Source of the DNA: Lutibacter sp.
GTDB lineage: Bacteria; Bacteroidota; Bacteroidia; Flavobacteriales; Flavobacteriaceae
Reading direction: 5' to 3'
DNA length: 64,000 bases
NCBI RefSeq assembly: GCF_016342705.1
Contig: NZ_JAEINV010000001.1
Span: forward strand, 372,001 to 436,000
Shown here: positions 9,112 to 18,113 of the stretch, in pieces
Layout: the number at the start of each line of letters is the position of its first letter
Position numbering within the stretch: position 1 is the first letter of the stretch
Notes under the pieces: generated by a model
Database searches by the model: none
The model's input: the letters and a program-made list of their open reading frames with translations, nothing else
What the model was told of the DNA's origin: nothing
Made by a program: the position numbers and the translations under genes

Positions 9112-10233
9112 TTATCTGTCAATATCTGGAATTACAAGATCTAATGTTGCCATAGATGCTACTAAATCTCCAATTTTACCACCAACTGCAATATGATTTA
9201 GCAATGATAAATTTGAAAATCCAGGAGATCGGAATTTTAATCTGTATGGATTTTTAGTTCCTGTACTATTTATATACACTCCTAATTCACCACGTGCAGT
9301 TTCTACTTTTTGATAAAACTCACCTTTTGGTAATTTTATAACGGCATTTGTTGCTACTTGAACATCACCTTCAGGAATGTTGTCAATCAACTGTTCTATA
9401 ATAGACATTGATTCCCACATTTCTTCAATTCTTACTTGGTAACGTGCAAAGCTATCTCCTTCAGTTTTTAATACTTCATTAAAAGTTACCTTATCTAAGG
9501 CACTGTAAGGATGGTGTTTTCTAACATCACAAGAATATCCAGATCCGCGACCAACTGGGCCAGAAGCTCCAAATGAAATAGCATCTTCTTTGGTTAACAT
9601 TCCAACACCTTTCATACGTTTTTGAAAAATTACGTTTCCAGTAAGTAATGTATCGTATTCTGGTAATTTTGTTTTAAAATGAGCAATAAACTCTTTTGTT
9701 CTTTTTACAAAATTTGGGTGAATGTCAAACATTAAACCACCAGGAATGTTGTAGTTCATTGTTAAACGGGCACCACAAGTTTCTTCAAAAATATCATTAA
9801 TCATTTCACGATCTCTAAAACCGTAAAAATAAGTAGTTAATGCGCCAACATCCATTCCCATAACTCCCCACCAAAGTGTGTGTGAAGCAATACGTGTAAG
9901 TTCACCAATAATAGTTCGTATAACTTTAACACGATCTGGAATTTCTAATTGCAATGCATTTTCAACAGTTAAGCAAACTGCTTCATTATTTATGTGTGAA
10001 GACAAATAATCCATTCTATCTGTTAAATGAACAATTTGCTGATAGCTGTCTCGCTCACACATTTTTTCGATAGAACGGTGAATGTAGCCTAAATCTGGCT
10101 CTACTTTTTTAATAATTTCACCATCAATGGTTAATAATAAACGCAAAACACCGTGAGTTGCAGGGTGCTGAGGTCCCATATTAATGAAATATTCTTCCGA
10201 TTTTAAGTTGCTATTTTTTATAGTTGTATCCAT
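9112..10233 (-). CDS. nuoD: Complex I 49-kDa-type subunit D
   Basis: Quinone-site subunit. The 373-residue protein begins with the conserved loop MGPQHPATHGVLR (about residues 19-31), whose His lines the quinone cavity, and continues with GYIHRSIEK and DRMDYLSSHINN. NuoC is encoded as a separate protein, unlike the fused NuoCD of Escherichia coli. It is 2 bases downstream of nuoC and runs straight into nuoH with only 10 bases between. Somewhat shorter at the N-terminus than many NuoD proteins. Confidence 0.97.
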   Translation of the reverse strand: MDTTIKNSNLKSEEYFINMGPQHPATHGVLRLLLTIDGEIIKKVEPDLGYIHRSIEKMCERDSYQQIVHLTDRMDYLSSHINNEAVCLTVENALQLEIPDRVKVIRTIIGELTRIASHTLWWGVMGMDVGALTTYFYGFRDREMINDIFEETCGARLTMNYNIPGGLMFDIHPNFVKRTKEFIAHFKTKLPEYDTLLTGNVIFQKRMKGVGMLTKEDAISFGASGPVGRGSGYSCDVRKHHPYSALDKVTFNEVLKTEGDSFARYQVRIEEMWESMSIIEQLIDNIPEGDVQVATNAVIKLPKGEFYQKVETARGELGVYINSTGTKNPYRLKFRSPGFSNLSLLNHIAVGGKIGDLVASMATLDLVIPDIDR

Positions 10234-10235
10234 AA

Positions 10236-10697
10236 TTACTTAATAACCATATTAATTTCATCTACATAATCTTTTCTTAATGGAAATCCTTCCCATTCAT
10301 CAGTTAAAAACAAGCGTTTTAAATTTGGATGGTTATTAAATTTTATTCCAAAGAAATCGAATACTTCGCGTTCGTGAAATTCTGCAGTTCTCCAAATATC
10401 ACAAACAGAATCAAAAGTTGGATTTTCTCTATCTTCAGTTTGAACTTTTACAACCACAATATGTCTGTGTGTAGTAGATTCTAAATGATAAATTACACCC
10501 AATGATTTTTCATAATCCATACCAGTTAAGCAAAATAAATAGTCTAAACTAGTTTCGGCATTGCTTTTTAATTGTGATAATAATTGGTGTAATTGTTCAG
10601 GTTTTACAGAAATATTTAAGAATTGAGAACCTTCTTCAGTAAATTCCAGTTCTGGAATCCAGCTGCTAATTAAGTTTTGTAATGCTTCGTTGGTCAT
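10236..10697 (-). CDS. nuoC: Complex I 30-kDa-type subunit C
   Basis: Peripheral-arm subunit of 153 residues without cofactors. The family signature is at the C-terminus: ERE(V)FDFFGIKFNNHPNLKR followed by DEWEGFPLRKDYV (about residues 108-144), the part that packs on NuoD and NuoI. Length is at the short end for a stand-alone NuoC. It starts 11 bases after the nuoB stop. Confidence 0.95.
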   Translation of the reverse strand: MTNEALQNLISSWIPELEFTEEGSQFLNISVKPEQLHQLLSQLKSNAETSLDYLFCLTGMDYEKSLGVIYHLESTTHRHIVVVKVQTEDRENPTFDSVCDIWRTAEFHEREVFDFFGIKFNNHPNLKRLFLTDEWEGFPLRKDYVDEINMVIK

Positions 10698-10708
10698 AAA
10701 TTATTCTT

Positions 10709-11305
10709 TTAAAGTCCTTCATCAAACCCATCAACAGGATTCACTTTATGTTTCATGTTTTCTGTTCTAATTTTATCTTGAAGCATTAACATGCCTTCTA
10801 GCAAAGCTTCAGGACGCGGAGGACAACCAGGAACATAAACATCAACAGGAATTACGTGATCTGCACCTTTAACTACAGAATAAGAATTGTAGAAAAACGG
10901 ACCGCCAGAAATAGCGCAAGCTCCCATTGCAATTACATATTTTGGTTCCGCCATTTGATCGTATAAACGACGTAGAACGGGTGCCATTTTATTAACAATG
11001 GTTCCTGCAATAATAATTAAATCGGCTTGTCTTGGGGAAGGCCTTGCAACCTCAAATCCAAATCTGGAATAATCGTGACGAGCTGCTCCTGTTTGCATCA
11101 TTTCAATAGCGCAACAGCTAGTTCCAAAATAAAGTGACCATAAAGAATTTGATCGTCCCCAGTTAATTATTTGATCTAATGAAGTAACAATTACGTTAGC
11201 TCCGTTACCTGCGGGAATTACTTTCCCAGGAAAGTCTGCTGGAACCTGCGGAACAGATTCGTTTGGTTCCATTTGACTAGTATATCGTTTTTTTTCTACT
11301 CCCAT
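10709..11305 (-). CDS. nuoB: Complex I cluster N2 subunit B
   Basis: Carries the terminal [4Fe-4S] cluster that reduces quinone. With the start used here (ATG at 11305) the ligands are the adjacent C64 and C65 ([10 protein letters not shown]), C130 (MGACAISGG) and C161 (VPGCPPRPE). A TTG 21 bases further upstream also opens the frame, but the ATG is preceded by AGGAG at ribosome-binding distance, one of the few clear Shine-Dalgarno sequences in the window, so I prefer it. It overlaps the end of nuoA by 10 bases, which suggests translational coupling. 198 residues. Confidence 0.95.
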   Translation of the reverse strand: MGVEKKRYTSQMEPNESVPQVPADFPGKVIPAGNGANVIVTSLDQIINWGRSNSLWSLYFGTSCCAIEMMQTGAARHDYSRFGFEVARPSPRQADLIIIAGTIVNKMAPVLRRLYDQMAEPKYVIAMGACAISGGPFFYNSYSVVKGADHVIPVDVYVPGCPPRPEALLEGMLMLQDKIRTENMKHKVNPVDGFDEGL

Positions 11306-11646
11306 TTTAATGCTCCTTTTTTCCAAGCGTATAATAATCCTAATCCTAAAATCACTAAAAATATAATAATTTCAATGAAAGCAACAGTACCCACATCCTT
11401 AAAAACAACTGCCCAAGGAATTAAGAATGCAACTTCTACATCAAAAATTAGAAATAAGATGGCAAATAAATAATAACCTACTTTAAATTGTACCCAAGTT
11501 GGTCCAATAGTGGTCATACCACTTTCATAAGGTTCTCGTTTTTGAGGATTGTCTGATTTATGCGAGATTAAATTTGATAAAAAATTTGCACCTGCAACTA
11601 AAACAATTCCAGCGAGTAGAAATACAATAATAGCTTCTGAACCCAT
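11296..11646 (-). CDS. nuoA: Complex I subunit A
   Basis: First gene of the nuo operon. Three-helix membrane subunit of 116 residues with the conserved KREPYESGM loop (about residues 36-44) after helix 1 and [15 protein letters not shown] (about 64-78) with the acidic residues shared by NuoA/ND3. Its start lies about 25 bases downstream of a well-matched promoter, and its stop overlaps nuoB. Confidence 0.95.
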   Translation of the reverse strand: MGSEAIIVFLLAGIVLVAGANFLSNLISHKSDNPQKREPYESGMTTIGPTWVQFKVGYYLFAILFLIFDVEVAFLIPWAVVFKDVGTVAFIEIIIFLVILGLGLLYAWKKGALKWE

Positions 11647-11671
11647 TTTAATACGCTTTTTTATTAGTCTA

Positions 11672-11701
11672 CAAAAGTAGTAGATTAATTAAGATAATCA
11701 A
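11672..11701 (-). promoter_or_regulatory. nuo operon promoter
   Basis: On the minus strand TTG (11701-11699), a 19-base spacer and TACTTTTG (11679-11672) match the Bacteroidota consensus TTG-N17..21-TAnnTTTG. It lies about 25 bases before the nuoA start. The strong terminator of the kor operon is immediately upstream, so nuo is a separate transcription unit. Confidence 0.7.
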
Positions 11702-11753
11702 CCTATACTTTTTTTATTTAAAAATTACTGACAAATGTAAATGTATTGCAAAA

Positions 11754-11783
11754 AAAGATACCTGACTTAAATCAGGTATCTTT
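11754..11783 (-). terminator. Rho-independent terminator of korAB
   Basis: Perfect 12-bp stem (11754-11765 with 11772-11783) and a 6-base loop, followed on the minus strand by a run of seven T. It starts 11 bases after the korB stop and insulates kor from nuo. Confidence 0.88.
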
Positions 11784-11793
11784 GTTACATTTG

Positions 11794-12807
11794 TTACTTA
11801 ACTGTATATGTCTCACCGGAGAAGAATAAATCGTCGGTTTTTTTGAATTTTGAATTTGCTTTTACTTGTTTGGTTAATGCATCTTCACGTTCTTCAAAAG
11901 TAACATCATCAAAACTTCTTATAATTCCTGTAGCTACTGGATATTCTAATCTCACTAACATTTGATGCAATGTTGGGTCTTTTTCTTTGGCATCATGTAC
12001 TAATAGATCTTCTTGAGTAATGCCATTTTCACCAATAGTAACAACTTCCAATTTTAATTTATTTAAAACCAGTCCTTTGTCTCTGTTTTTTCCAAAAATC
12101 ATTGGTTTGCCGTGTTCTAAGAAAATTTGTTTATCTTCTTTAACATCTTTGTCTGTAATATTGCTAAAACATCCATCATTAAAAATAACACAGTTTTGTA
12201 AAACTTCAATAAGAGATGTTCCTTTAAATTTGTGAGCATCAATCATCATTTGTGTAATTTCTTTTGGAACATTACCACCAATTCGTCCAAAGAAACGCGC
12301 TCCAGCACCCAGTGCTAATTCTCCAGGAATAAAAGGAGGTTGCGTATTTCCATAAGGCGATGATTTAGTTTTTTGACCCACCAATGAAGTAGGAGAAAAC
12401 TGTCCTTTTGTTAAACCATAAATTTCATTATTGAAAAGTACAATGTTTAAATCTATATTTCTTCGTAATACATGTATGAAATGATTTCCACCAATAGCCA
12501 TAGAATCGCCATCACCAGTCATTACCCAAACACTTAAATTTGGATTTGCTAATTTAACTCCCGATGCAATTCCTGGTGCTCTACCATGGATAGTATGCAT
12601 TCCATAAGTATTCATATAATATGGAAAGCGTGATGAGCATCCAATACCCGAAATAAATACAACATCTTCTCTTTTAACACCCATCTCTGGTAATGCTTTT
12701 TGCATTGAGCGTAAAATCACATAGTCATCGCATCCTGGGCACCATCTTACTTCCTGATCACTAGTAAAATCTTTAAAAGTATATTTTTGTTCTGTAATTG
12801 CTTCCAT
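11794..12807 (-). CDS. korB: 2-oxoacid:ferredoxin oxidoreductase beta subunit
   Basis: Thiamine-diphosphate-binding subunit that, with KorA, oxidises 2-oxoglutarate (probably) to succinyl-CoA and reduces ferredoxin, or runs in reverse. Visible features are WCPGC (residues 22-26) and GIGCSSR (54-60) with cysteines of the [4Fe-4S] cluster, and the thiamine motif GDGDSMAIGG (98-107) with NNEIYGLTKGQ about 25 residues later. 337 residues, the normal length. It begins 2 bases after korA. The assignment to 2-oxoglutarate rather than pyruvate rests on similarity to Kor-type two-subunit enzymes of Bacteroidota and is not proved by a residue I can point to. Confidence 0.93.
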   Translation of the reverse strand: MEAITEQKYTFKDFTSDQEVRWCPGCDDYVILRSMQKALPEMGVKREDVVFISGIGCSSRFPYYMNTYGMHTIHGRAPGIASGVKLANPNLSVWVMTGDGDSMAIGGNHFIHVLRRNIDLNIVLFNNEIYGLTKGQFSPTSLVGQKTKSSPYGNTQPPFIPGELALGAGARFFGRIGGNVPKEITQMMIDAHKFKGTSLIEVLQNCVIFNDGCFSNITDKDVKEDKQIFLEHGKPMIFGKNRDKGLVLNKLKLEVVTIGENGITQEDLLVHDAKEKDPTLHQMLVRLEYPVATGIIRSFDDVTFEEREDALTKQVKANSKFKKTDDLFFSGETYTVK

Positions 12808-12809
12808 AA

Positions 12810-14666
12810 TTATTCTACTAATTTTTTAAATTCTTCAATCAGTTCATTATTTCCAAATGGTAATCCTTGTATTTTATTAAATTGTAAAAACTCAAATCCA
12901 TTAAAATTAATTTTCAGAATTTTAGCAAACTGACCGTTGTTTAATTCACAAACAATAATTTTTTTGAATTTTTTTAATAATTCTTCTGTATTTTTTGGAA
13001 GAGGGTTTATATAGTTAAAATGAGCTAAACCAATATTTTTATGGCCTTCTTCATTTATTTGCTTTACAGCAGAGTGTAAAGACCCGTAAGTTCCTCCCCA
13101 ACCAATAACTAATAAGTCACCTTCTTCAGCAAATTCAGGTTTAATTTCAGGAATATAGTTTTGAACACGTTTAATTTTTTCAGCTCTTACCTTTGTCATG
13201 ATTTCATGATTTTCAGGAGCTTGAGAAACATTACCGGTAATTCTATCTTTTTCCAGTCCACCAATTCTATGCTCTAAACCTGGGGTTCCTGGGATTGCCC
13301 AATTACGTGCTAAAGTTGCTTCATCTCTATCATATGGATGACAATTTTCAGAAGCATTTTTAGAAATTCTATTTTTAATATCAGGTAAATCATTCAAGCT
13401 TGTAATTTTCCATGGAGCTGATCCATTAGCTATATAACCGTCTGTTAATAAAATGACAGGGGTCATATGTTCTAAGGTTAATTTTGCTGCTTCGTATGCG
13501 TATTGAAAACAGTTGGCAGGTGTACTTGCAGCAATAACAATTACAGGGCTTTCCCCATTTCTACCATACATAGCTTGTAATAAATCTGATTGCTCCGTTT
13601 TTGTTGGTAAACCTGTTGATGGACCACCACGTTGAACATTTACAACAACTAAAGGTAACTCCATAATCATAGCTAAACCTAAAGCTTCACCTTTTAATGC
13701 TAAACCAGGTCCTGACGTTGTTGTAATTGCTAAATCTCCCGCAAACGATGCACCTATTGCTGATGCAATACCTGCAATTTCATCTTCCGCTTGAAAAGCT
13801 TTTACGCCAAAATGTTTGTGTTTTACTAATTCGTGTAAAATGTCGGTTGCAGGTGTTATAGGATACGAACCTAAAAATAGTTCTAATCCAGATTTTTCTG
13901 CAGCCGCTAAAAATCCCCATGCTGTAGCTGTATTACCCATAATAATTCTATAGGTACCGGGTCTCATTTTAGCAGGAGAAATTGTGTACGCATTCGGAAT
14001 TAATTCTAAAGTTTCAGCAAAGAAATATCCAGCATTTAATACTTTCGTATTTGCTTCAATTAAATGAGGCTTCGACTTAAATTTTTTCTTAAAGAAGTCA
14101 ATAGTGTAATCTCTTGAACGTCCGTACATCCAATAAACCATTCCTAAAGCAAACATATTTTTACTACGGGTGATAGATTTATTATCTAAACCTTCAACAC
14201 CTTTTAAAGCTTCTTTAGTTAAAGAGGTCATATCCACCTGAATAACTCTATAATTTTCAAGACTGTTATCTTCCAGTGGATTGGTTTCATACTGTGCTTT
14301 TTCCAAATTTTTCTTTGAAAAGGCATCAGAGTCAACAATAATAGTATGGCCAGGCTTTAATGCGTGTAAATTTGTTTTTAAACCAGCAGGATTCATGGCA
14401 ACCAATAAATCTAAATTATCTCCAGGTGTACTCACTTCAACACTTCCAATATGAACCTGAAAGCCAGAAACACCATATAAACTTCCTTGAGGAGCTCTAA
14501 TTTCTGAAGGGTAATTTGGGAAAGTTGCAATGTCATTTCCAAACATGGCAGATGTGTCAGAGAACTGAGTTCCTGTAAGCTGCATTCCATCACCAGAGTC
14601 ACCAACAAATCGAATTACGACTGCTTCAACAACTTCTGGTTGTAATTTTACTTTATCTGAAATCAT
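12810..14666 (-). CDS. korA: 2-oxoacid:ferredoxin oxidoreductase, fused gamma-alpha subunit
   Basis: Partner of KorB. The N-terminal 190 residues are the gamma domain (VIRFVGDSGDGMQLTG at about 17-32), fused to the alpha (pyrimidine-binding) domain with GSYPITPATDILHEL (about 267-281) and TTSGPGLALKGEALG (about 318-332). 618 residues, typical of the two-subunit Kor architecture used by aerobes and microaerophiles. The divergent neighbour is a ferredoxin, the expected electron acceptor. Upstream a TATATTTG box can be seen. Confidence 0.93.
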   Translation of the reverse strand: MISDKVKLQPEVVEAVVIRFVGDSGDGMQLTGTQFSDTSAMFGNDIATFPNYPSEIRAPQGSLYGVSGFQVHIGSVEVSTPGDNLDLLVAMNPAGLKTNLHALKPGHTIIVDSDAFSKKNLEKAQYETNPLEDNSLENYRVIQVDMTSLTKEALKGVEGLDNKSITRSKNMFALGMVYWMYGRSRDYTIDFFKKKFKSKPHLIEANTKVLNAGYFFAETLELIPNAYTISPAKMRPGTYRIIMGNTATAWGFLAAAEKSGLELFLGSYPITPATDILHELVKHKHFGVKAFQAEDEIAGIASAIGASFAGDLAITTTSGPGLALKGEALGLAMIMELPLVVVNVQRGGPSTGLPTKTEQSDLLQAMYGRNGESPVIVIAASTPANCFQYAYEAAKLTLEHMTPVILLTDGYIANGSAPWKITSLNDLPDIKNRISKNASENCHPYDRDEATLARNWAIPGTPGLEHRIGGLEKDRITGNVSQAPENHEIMTKVRAEKIKRVQNYIPEIKPEFAEEGDLLVIGWGGTYGSLHSAVKQINEEGHKNIGLAHFNYINPLPKNTEELLKKFKKIIVCELNNGQFAKILKINFNGFEFLQFNKIQGLPFGNNELIEEFKKLVE

Positions 14667-14733
14667 AATTTATGATAATTAGAAAATTTTATTTAAATTT
14701 ATTGAAAATAATTTAATGCTTATAGCATACTGT

Positions 14734-14741
14734 CAAATATA
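14734..14741 (-). promoter_or_regulatory. Candidate -7 box of korAB
   Basis: Minus-strand TATATTTG, matching TAnnTTTG, 68 bases before the korA start. I see no good TTG element at the usual distance, so only the proximal box is supported. Confidence 0.4.
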
Positions 14742-14760
14742 ATTTTACTTTTTAACACAG

Positions 14761-14806
14761 TAAATGACTTTTGTCACATAGCTTTAGCTAAAATTGTATA
14801 ATTTTG
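14761..14806 (+). promoter_or_regulatory. Ferredoxin gene promoter with imperfect Crp/Fnr-like palindrome
   Basis: TAATTTTG at 14799-14806 fits the -7 consensus about 30 bases before the ferredoxin start. Eighteen bases upstream ends TAAATGA-N6-TCACATA (14761-14780), a palindrome matching at 5 of 7 arm positions, of the same TGA-N6-TCA type and almost the same placing as the sites before nos and mce (19 bases there). The -33 element would be TTTTG inside the palindrome, with a long spacer. Confidence 0.4.
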
Positions 14807-14837
14807 TGAAATTAATAAATATTAAAAATTAGTAAAC

Positions 14838-15188
14838 ATGGCTATTAAAATAACCGACGAATGTATAAATTGTGATGCTTGTATTTCTGAGTGTCCAAAC
14901 AATGCAATCTATGAACCAGATAGTGAGTGGGCGTATGCTGACGAAACTGCTTTAAGTGGAACAATTACTTTGCCAAATGGTGGTACAGCTGATGCTGATG
15001 CTATGAATGAAGCGAAATCTGATGAGTTTTACTTTATTGTAACTGATAAATGTACTGAATGTAAAGGTTTCCATGATGAACCACAATGTGCTTCTGTTTG
15101 TCCAGTTGATTGTTGTGTTCCTGATGAAGATCACGTAGAAACTGAAGATCAGTTATTAGCTAAAAAAGCTTGGTTACACGGAGAGTAA
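14838..15188 (+). CDS. 2[4Fe-4S] ferredoxin, Alvin-like
   Basis: Low-potential electron carrier in the cytoplasm. 116 residues with cluster ligands C9-x2-C12-x2-C15-x3-C19P and C72-x2-C75-x8-C84-x3-C88P; the longer second loop (x8) and the extra C-terminal residues are typical of Allochromatium vinosum-type ferredoxins. About 50 acidic residues-rich positions lie between the two motifs, a longer linker than in clostridial ferredoxins. Divergent from korAB, so it is the natural acceptor for that enzyme and a candidate donor to the NADH-module-less complex I next door. Confidence 0.93.
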   Translation: MAIKITDECINCDACISECPNNAIYEPDSEWAYADETALSGTITLPNGGTADADAMNEAKSDEFYFIVTDKCTECKGFHDEPQCASVCPVDCCVPDEDHVETEDQLLAKKAWLHGE

Positions 15189-15191
15189 TCT

Positions 15192-15243
15192 TTGTATTAA
15201 ATAAAAAACCCTGAAAATTTTCAGGGTTTTTTATTTAATACAA
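15192..15243. terminator. Bidirectional terminator, 52-bp perfect palindrome
   Basis: The whole interval is self-complementary, base 15192 pairing with 15243 inward without a mismatch; the core is ACCCTGAAAA/TTTTCAGGGT flanked by A and T runs on both sides. It starts 4 bases after the ferredoxin stop and ends 11 bases before the lepA stop on the other strand, so it can end both transcripts. Confidence 0.9.
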
Positions 15244-15254
15244 TTAAAAAAAGG

Positions 15255-17051
15255 TTAATCATTTAGTTTTAATACAGCCATAAATGCTTCTTGTGGAATT
15301 TCTACATTTCCAACCTGACGCATACGTTTTTTACCTTTCTTTTGTTTCTCTAATAACTTACGTTTACGAGAAATATCACCTCCATAACATTTTGCTGTAA
15401 CATCTTTTCTTAATGCTTTTACTGTTTCACGCGAAATTATTTTAGCACCAATTGCTGCTTGAATTGGAATATCAAATTGCTGACGAGGAATTAACTGGCG
15501 TAATTTTTCACACATTTTTTTACCAATATTGTAAGCATTATCTGCATGAATTAATGATGAAAGCGCATCAACCGAAGTTGCGTTCAATAAAATATCAACC
15601 TTCACTAATTTTGAAGCTTTCATTCCAACAGGATGATAATCAAAAGAAGCATACCCTTTTGAAACTGTTTTTAAACGATCATAAAAATCAAAAACAATTT
15701 CAGCTAAAGGCATATCAAAAGTTAATTCAACACGTTCCGGTGTTAAATATGTTTGGTTAACAATTTGACCTCTTTTTTCAATACATAAACTCATTACTGG
15801 TCCAACAAAATCTGATTTTGTTATTATTGTAGCTTTTATATAAGGCTCTTCAACACGATTTAATTTTGATGGTTCAGGTAAATCTGAAGGGTTATTAACT
15901 AAAAGTATTGTATCAGGATGTTTGTTTGTAAAAGCATGATATGAAACGTTTGGTACTGTTGTAATAACTGTCATATCAAATTCGCGCTCTAATCTTTCTT
16001 GAATAATTTCTAAATGCAACATTCCTAAGAAACCACATCTAAATCCAAAACCAAGTGCGGCGGAGCTTTCAGGAATAAACACTAAAGAGGCATCGTTTAA
16101 TTGCAGCTTTTCCATTGAAGAACGTAGCTCTTCATAATCTTCGGTGTCAACAGGGTAAATTCCTGCAAAAACCATTGGTTTTACATCTTCAAAACCTTCA
16201 ATCCTTTTATCAGTTGGGTTCATAAAATCTGTAATAGTATCACCAACTTTAATTTCACTTGCAGTTTTTACTCCTGTAATTAAATAACCAACATCACCTG
16301 CTTTAATACTTTGTTTAGGTATTTGTGTTAATTTTAATGTACCAACTTCATCGGCTGAATATTCTTTAGCAGTAGCCATAAATTTGATTCGTTGCCCTTT
16401 TTTTATTTCTCCATTCATTACTCTAAAATAAGTTTCAACACCTCTATAAGAGTTGTAAACTGAATCAAAAATTAAAGCTTGCAAAGGTGCATTTACATCA
16501 CCTTTTGGAGCTGGTACTTTTTCAATAATAGCTTTTAAAATTGCATCAACGCCAAAACCTGTTTTTCCACTTGCATGAATTACATCTTCTGGTTTGCAGC
16601 CTAATAAATCTACAATATCATCGGTAACTTCTTCTGGATTTGCGCCTGGTAAATCTACTTTATTTAGTACTGGAATGATCTCTAAATCATGTTCTAAAGC
16701 TAAGTATAAATTAGAAATAGTTTGTGCCTGAATACTTTGTGCGGCATCAACAATTAATAAAGCGCCTTCGCAGGCAGCAATAGATCTAGATACTTCATAT
16801 GAAAAATCTACGTGACCAGGAGTGTCAATTAAATTTAAAACATATTTTTCACCTTCATAAGTGTAGTCCATTTGAATGGCATGACTTTTTATGGTAATTC
16901 CACGTTCACGCTCCAAGTCCATAGTATCTAATAATTGGGCTTGTTCTTCACGAGCAGTTGTTGTTCCGGTAAGGCTTAACAATCTATCAGCCAAGGTGCT
17001 TTTACCATGGTCAATGTGCGCTATAATGCAAAAATTTCTAATGTTTTTCAT
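15255..17051 (-). CDS. lepA: Elongation factor 4 (LepA)
   Basis: Ribosome-associated translational GTPase. The 598-residue protein starts with [15 protein letters not shown] (G1, about residues 11-25), then [10 protein letters not shown] (G2), DTPGHVDF (G3) and NKVDLPG (G4), followed by domains II, III, V and the LepA-specific C-terminal domain ([22 protein letters not shown] near the end). Normal length. It follows the Gfo/Idh gene by 74 bases but has its own TATATTTG box. Confidence 0.98.
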   Translation of the reverse strand: MKNIRNFCIIAHIDHGKSTLADRLLSLTGTTTAREEQAQLLDTMDLERERGITIKSHAIQMDYTYEGEKYVLNLIDTPGHVDFSYEVSRSIAACEGALLIVDAAQSIQAQTISNLYLALEHDLEIIPVLNKVDLPGANPEEVTDDIVDLLGCKPEDVIHASGKTGFGVDAILKAIIEKVPAPKGDVNAPLQALIFDSVYNSYRGVETYFRVMNGEIKKGQRIKFMATAKEYSADEVGTLKLTQIPKQSIKAGDVGYLITGVKTASEIKVGDTITDFMNPTDKRIEGFEDVKPMVFAGIYPVDTEDYEELRSSMEKLQLNDASLVFIPESSAALGFGFRCGFLGMLHLEIIQERLEREFDMTVITTVPNVSYHAFTNKHPDTILLVNNPSDLPEPSKLNRVEEPYIKATIITKSDFVGPVMSLCIEKRGQIVNQTYLTPERVELTFDMPLAEIVFDFYDRLKTVSKGYASFDYHPVGMKASKLVKVDILLNATSVDALSSLIHADNAYNIGKKMCEKLRQLIPRQQFDIPIQAAIGAKIISRETVKALRKDVTAKCYGGDISRKRKLLEKQKKGKKRMRQVGNVEIPQEAFMAVLKLND

Positions 17052-17080
17052 ACTTCGTAATCCTGTCTTCTTATTTGGCG

Positions 17081-17088
17081 CAAATATA
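17081..17088 (-). promoter_or_regulatory. Candidate -7 box of lepA
   Basis: Minus-strand TATATTTG, 29 bases before the lepA start. No clear TTG at standard spacing is visible, so confidence is moderate. Confidence 0.45.
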
Positions 17089-17125
17089 ATGAAATAGTTT
17101 TGCCTTTAACAGCTAAAATTTTGTT

Positions 17126-18106
17126 TTAGTCGTGGTTAGGAAAAACTATACCTGCTTCTTTTCTAATTGCATCTAAAATACTCATTAAATCTATACTAGT
17201 TGATAATGGTAAAATAGGGCTTTCAATTAAGTTTTTATCTAAACAATCCATCACGTGAATGGCTTCAAATTGATATCCTAAATTTGGTCCTGCATCAAAA
17301 GATATCTGTTGATTTTTAGTTGTTGTTTGTAATAATATTGGTTCGTTTGAAAAGCGATCATATGCAATATGTCCTTTTTCAAAACTTAATTCTACATCAT
17401 TTTTATAGTCACTTTTAAAACTTGAGTTTAAAATAGCAGAAGCCCCGTTTTCATAACTTAAAAAAACAGTAATACTTTCTTCAGATCCTGTTGGGCTAAA
17501 TTGTGGAATTGCTTTAATCTGTGTTGGTTTTCCTAATAACATTAATGAAGTGAAAACAGGATAAATACCTATGTCTAATAGCGATCCAGCTCCTAAATCT
17601 AAATTATATAATCTGCTTTCTGGGTTGAATTCTCCTAAAAAATTAAAATCGGATTTAACCATTTTTAATTTTCCTAAATCTTCATTTTTAATTAGTTCTA
17701 ATACTTTTTTAAATTTTGGACGAAAACGTACCCAAAAAGCCTCCATTAAAAACGTGTTATTTTCTTTTGAAGCTTGTATCATTTGTAAAACTTCTTTTAA
17801 GTTTATGGCAAATGCTTTTTCACATAATACTGCTTTTTTATGGTTTAAACATAATAAAGTGTGCTCTAAATGATGACTGTGAGGTGTTGCAATATAAACA
17901 ACATCTACAAATGGATCTTTTACCATCTCTTCATAAGAGTCAAAAGACTTTTCAAACCCAAATTCTGAAGCGAAATTATTCGCATTTTCTCTATTTCTAG
18001 AAGCTGCTGCGTATAAATTAGCCTTGGGTAACTCTTTTAATTCTAACGCGAATTTTTTTGCAATTTTTCCGCAACCTAAAATTGCCCAGTTGTATTTTTT
18101 ATTCAT
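17126..18106 (-). CDS. Gfo/Idh/MocA-family oxidoreductase, dihydrodiol dehydrogenase-like
   Basis: NAD(P)-dependent oxidoreductase of 326 residues, full length. The Rossmann start is AILGCGKIAKKF (residues 8-19); the usual EKP motif is CEKAFA here (about 94-99), Ala replacing Pro; and GAGSLLDIGIYPV (about 172-184) is typical of the trans-1,2-dihydrobenzene-diol dehydrogenase-like branch. The substrate is unknown. It is 7 bases downstream of a PD40-propeller lipoprotein gene and probably in one operon with it. It is a different branch from the partial protein at the window start. Confidence 0.88.
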   Translation of the reverse strand: MNKKYNWAILGCGKIAKKFALELKELPKANLYAAASRNRENANNFASEFGFEKSFDSYEEMVKDPFVDVVYIATPHSHHLEHTLLCLNHKKAVLCEKAFAINLKEVLQMIQASKENNTFLMEAFWVRFRPKFKKVLELIKNEDLGKLKMVKSDFNFLGEFNPESRLYNLDLGAGSLLDIGIYPVFTSLMLLGKPTQIKAIPQFSPTGSEESITVFLSYENGASAILNSSFKSDYKNDVELSFEKGHIAYDRFSNEPILLQTTTKNQQISFDAGPNLGYQFEAIHVMDCLDKNLIESPILPLSTSIDLMSILDAIRKEAGIVFPNHD

Positions 18107-18113
18107 TTTATAA

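Noticed and set aside
9102-9122. TTG start of nuoH overlapping nuoD
   Set aside because: The ATG at 9101 fits the family N-terminus and avoids the overlap.
14952-15134. Ser/Thr-rich 60-residue frame opposite the ferredoxin
   Set aside because: Antisense shadow of a well-supported ferredoxin gene.
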